Shown in pieces: positions 61,812 through 64,000 of a DNA stretch of 64,000 bases. The position numbers were made by a program, and so were the translations under genes. Source of the stretch: Brevundimonas sp. G8. Its GTDB lineage: Bacteria > Pseudomonadota > Alphaproteobacteria > Caulobacterales > Caulobacteraceae. The DNA lies in assembly GCF_902506205.1 (NCBI RefSeq), contig NZ_LR732816.1, positions 1,089,849 through 1,153,848 of the forward strand. The letters run 5' to 3'. Position 1 is the stretch's first letter. Every line of letters starts with the position of its first letter. The notes beneath the pieces are model-generated. The model made no database searches and had not been told where the DNA came from. It worked only from the letters and a program-made list of their open reading frames with translations.

Positions 61812-63257
61812 ATGACAGAACAGATGACAGCACAGGCGGCGCTGGACCGCCTCGAAACCCTCTACACCCAATCCGTGACCAACCTGCGCGACGCCGTGCG
61901 GGATTTCGTCAATACCGGCGAGCGGCCCGATCCGCTGAAACGCGCCGATGGGGTGTTCGCCTATCCCGAACTTCGCATCCGCTGGGACGGGGATCGCCCC
62001 CAGGACCTGGAGCCGCGCGCCTATGCCCGGCTGTCGAAACAGGGCAGCTACGCCACCACCATCACGCGGCCGGACCTGTTCCGCCCCTATCTGACCGAAC
62101 AGCTGGGCCTGCTGGAACAGGAATACGCCGCGACCTTCGAGGTCGGACTGTCGCGCCAGGAAATCCCCTTCCCCTATGTGACGGACGGGCTGGAGGTCGC
62201 GCTGGACCGGTCGATGACGGCCGCCCTGGCGCGCTGGTTCCCGACCACGGACCTGGCCCATATCGGCGACGAGATCGCCGATGGTTTATTTGAGATGGGC
62301 GGCGACTTCCCCCTGTCGCACTTCGACGGCCTGCGGACCGACTTCTCGCTGGCGCGGCTAAAACACTACACCGGCACGCCGGTGGACGACGTTCAGTCCT
62401 ACGTCCTGTTCACCAACTACAATCGCTATGTCGATGAGTTCGTGCGCTGGGCCATCGAACAGCTTCAGACGCCGGGTTCGCCGTATCAGACCCTGTCCTG
62501 CGCCGGCGGCGTCGTCATCACGCGCGACACCCCCAACCCCGAGGCGGCGATCAGCGACACGGCCTGGAAGAAACACCAGATGCCGGCCTATCACCTGACC
62601 GCGCCTGGCCATAAGGGCGTGACCCTGGTCAACATCGGCGTCGGCCCGTCCAACGCCAAGACCATCACGGATCACCTGGCCGTCACCCGGCCCCACGTCT
62701 GGCTGATGATCGGTCACTGCGGCGGCCTGCGCGCCAGCCAGACCATCGGCGACTATGTGCTGGCCCACGCCTATCTGCGCGACGATCACGTGCTGGACGC
62801 GGTCCTGCCGCCGGACATCCCCATCCCGTCGATCGCCGAGGTCCAGCGCGCCCTGTACGACGCGACCAAGTCGGTCAGCGGCATGCCAGGCGACGAGGTC
62901 AAGCTGCGCCTGCGCACCGGCACCGTGGTCACCACCGACGACCGGAACTGGGAGCTGCGCTATTCCAAGTCGGCCCTGCGCTTCAACCAGAGCCGCGCCG
63001 TCGCCATCGACATGGAAAGCGCCACGATCGCCGCACAAGGGTATCGCTTCCGCGTGCCCTACGGGACGTTGCTGTGCGTGTCGGACAAGCCGTTGCACGG
63101 CGAGATCAAGCTTCCGGGTCAGGCCAACCGCTTCTACGAAGGCTCGATCTCCGAACACCTGCAGATCGGCATCCAGGCGGTCGACCTGATGCGCAGCGAA
63201 GGGCCGAAACTGCATTCGCGCAAGCTTCGCGCCTTCGACGAGCCGCCGTTCCGGTGA
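61812..63257 (+). CDS. amn: AMP nucleosidase
   Basis: AMP nucleosidase hydrolyses AMP to adenine and ribose-5-phosphate, an adenylate-control and purine-salvage step. The 481-residue length fits. The N-terminal regulatory domain (RYDxxx-like FPYVTDGLEVALDRSMTAAL) precedes a nucleoside-phosphorylase-like catalytic domain: VTLVNIGVGPSNAKTITDHL, VWLMIGHCGGLRASQTIGDY, VAIDMESATIAAQGYRFRVP. AGAGGAAG precedes the ATG at 61812. The long upstream open frame is not part of the gene. A palindromic repeat follows the stop. Confidence 0.95.
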   Translation: MTEQMTAQAALDRLETLYTQSVTNLRDAVRDFVNTGERPDPLKRADGVFAYPELRIRWDGDRPQDLEPRAYARLSKQGSYATTITRPDLFRPYLTEQLGLLEQEYAATFEVGLSRQEIPFPYVTDGLEVALDRSMTAALARWFPTTDLAHIGDEIADGLFEMGGDFPLSHFDGLRTDFSLARLKHYTGTPVDDVQSYVLFTNYNRYVDEFVRWAIEQLQTPGSPYQTLSCAGGVVITRDTPNPEAAISDTAWKKHQMPAYHLTAPGHKGVTLVNIGVGPSNAKTITDHLAVTRPHVWLMIGHCGGLRASQTIGDYVLAHAYLRDDHVLDAVLPPDIPIPSIAEVQRALYDATKSVSGMPGDEVKLRLRTGTVVTTDDRNWELRYSKSALRFNQSRAVAIDMESATIAAQGYRFRVPYGTLLCVSDKPLHGEIKLPGQANRFYEGSISEHLQIGIQAVDLMRSEGPKLHSRKLRAFDEPPFR

Positions 63258-63264
63258 TCACGAT

Positions 63265-63414
63265 GTCTCCTCCCCGCTTTGCGGGGAGGGGGACCGCGCG
63301 AAGCGTGGTGGAGGGGCTCTTTGAAGTCCCACAGGCGCTGGTGATGCGGTGAGAACCCCTCCGTCACGGCGCGAAGAGCGCCGCGCCACCTCCCCATGAA
63401 ATGGGGAGGAGACA
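63265..63414. repeat. Dispersed palindromic element, type B copy 3 (inverse orientation)
   Basis: It begins TCTCCTCCCCGCTTTGCGGG and ends CCCCATGAAATGGGGAGGAG. Read on the minus strand it matches the copy at 58244 almost throughout, including GTGACGGAGGGG and GGACTTCAA. It lies between convergent amn and metallophosphoesterase genes. Confidence 0.88.
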
Positions 63415-63417
63415 GGT

Positions 63418-64000
63418 TCAGACCGCCGCCTTCTCCAATGCGCCCGGCTCGACAGGGCTGGGCGCGGTGGCGGCCTTGCGGGTGTCCTGACGACGGGGCA
63501 GTCGCCAGATTTGGTGCGATCGGTAGCTGACGCCGTCCCAGGCCAGGGCCGTGACCGTTATGGTCTTGGCGTCCCAGTCGATCTGGTTGAAGCCTGGCGG
63601 CGCACCCCGCTCACGGTGAGACAGCGTCCCGCACCCGACGGCATAGGAGCAGCGATCCGCCAGCGGGATCGGCATGGCGAAGGGCACATGGACATGGCCC
63701 GTCATGATCAGATCGACGCCGGCCTCGGCGAAGATCAGGGCCGCCTCGTCGCCGCGCTTGACGTCGCCAGTCATCGGCGTGCCGACCATTTCGATCAGCG
63801 GATGGTGGCAGGCCAGGATTCTGAGCGTGCCGATGGGGGCCTGGCGCAGGGCCTCGGCCGCGCGCCGCGTCTGATCCAGGTCGATGACGCCCTTGGACCA
63901 GTTGGGCCGCGCCTGCCAGCCGCGCGCGGTGACCACGCCGCGCACCATGACGTCCTTGCCCAGGAACTGACCGTCGTGGGCGGGAAAGCCCGTCGCCGTC
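63418..64000 (-). CDS. Metallophosphoesterase, C-terminal part (5' end outside window)
   Basis: The frame is open to the window edge, so the N-terminus is missing; an ATG at 63948 is internal. Two conserved metal-binding motifs of calcineurin-like phosphoesterases are present: ILACHHPLIE and LIMTGHVHVPFA. The remaining visible part has TATGFPAHDGQFLGKDV before it. The family includes cyclic-nucleotide and nucleotide phosphodiesterases (CpdA/Icc-like), but the substrate cannot be told from this part. The C-terminal 30 residues are low complexity. Confidence 0.88.
   Translation of the reverse strand, partial: TATGFPAHDGQFLGKDVMVRGVVTARGWQARPNWSKGVIDLDQTRRAAEALRQAPIGTLRILACHHPLIEMVGTPMTGDVKRGDEAALIFAEAGVDLIMTGHVHVPFAMPIPLADRCSYAVGCGTLSHRERGAPPGFNQIDWDAKTITVTALAWDGVSYRSHQIWRLPRRQDTRKAATAPSPVEPGALEKAAV

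Overview
The window is GC-rich, densely coded DNA from an alphaproteobacterium. It is most likely a member of the Caulobacteraceae, and Brevundimonas is my best guess. The evidence is DivL with its diagnostic Tyr in place of the kinase His, a complete PhyR/NepR/EcfG/PhyK general-stress locus, a CtrA-type TTAA-N7-TTAA box, an Oar-like TonB receptor N-terminus, and SDHAF4, SapC, PhaR and Zur homologues. I found no tRNA, rRNA, CRISPR array, insertion sequence or prophage. Most of the window is core chromosome.

Layout. 1-3.1 kb: the end of an OmpA-type gene, a KpsS-like capsule gene, and an in-frame chimera of a TonB-receptor N-terminus with the C-terminal half of carboxynorspermidine decarboxylase. 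3.1-8.9 kb, minus strand: zur, an alpha/beta hydrolase, nadD, rsfS, rlmH, an EnvC-like gene and ctpA. 9-11.3 kb: SapC, then a MaoC-like protein and a medium-chain reductase. 11.3-15.5 kb: the general stress response island, with phyR divergent from nepR-ecfG-phyK, an entericidin-like lipoprotein and a strongly predicted GsrN-like small RNA. Four GGAAC-N16-CGTT promoters lie here, all with the same spacing. 15.5-22.2 kb: gabD, a coiled-coil unknown, obgE, an AI-2E transporter, a HerA-like ATPase and an Nfu protein. 22.3-29.9 kb, plus strand: two XRE regulators, tsaB-rimI, fur, miaB-phoH-ybeY-lnt, and a third XRE regulator. 29.9-42 kb: Gre factor, HI0933-type flavoprotein, M28 peptidase, divL, a small zincin, marC, pyrF, a secreted protein with 41-residue repeats behind a CtrA box, sdhAF4, htpX and a second M28 peptidase. 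42-49.5 kb: thiolase and phaR (polyhydroxybutyrate), hemolysin-III, HMG-CoA lyase and two lipid-linked glycosyltransferases. 49.7-64 kb: groESL with CIRCE, pgi, recQ, a complex-I-associated SDR, an M1 peptidase lipoprotein, an MFS exporter, AMP nucleosidase and a partial metallophosphoesterase.

How the parts fit. The stress island forms a closed circuit: PhyK phosphorylates PhyR, PhyR captures NepR, and EcfG is released. EcfG then transcribes phyR, nepR-ecfG, the lipoprotein and the small RNA. miaB-phoH-ybeY-lnt and nadD-rsfS-rlmH are translation and cell-envelope housekeeping clusters. Four dispersed palindromic elements of about 140-150 bp all sit between convergent genes, where they probably act as transcription ends. 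The most unusual items are the receptor/decarboxylase chimera, the small RNA and the CtrA-linked repeat protein.
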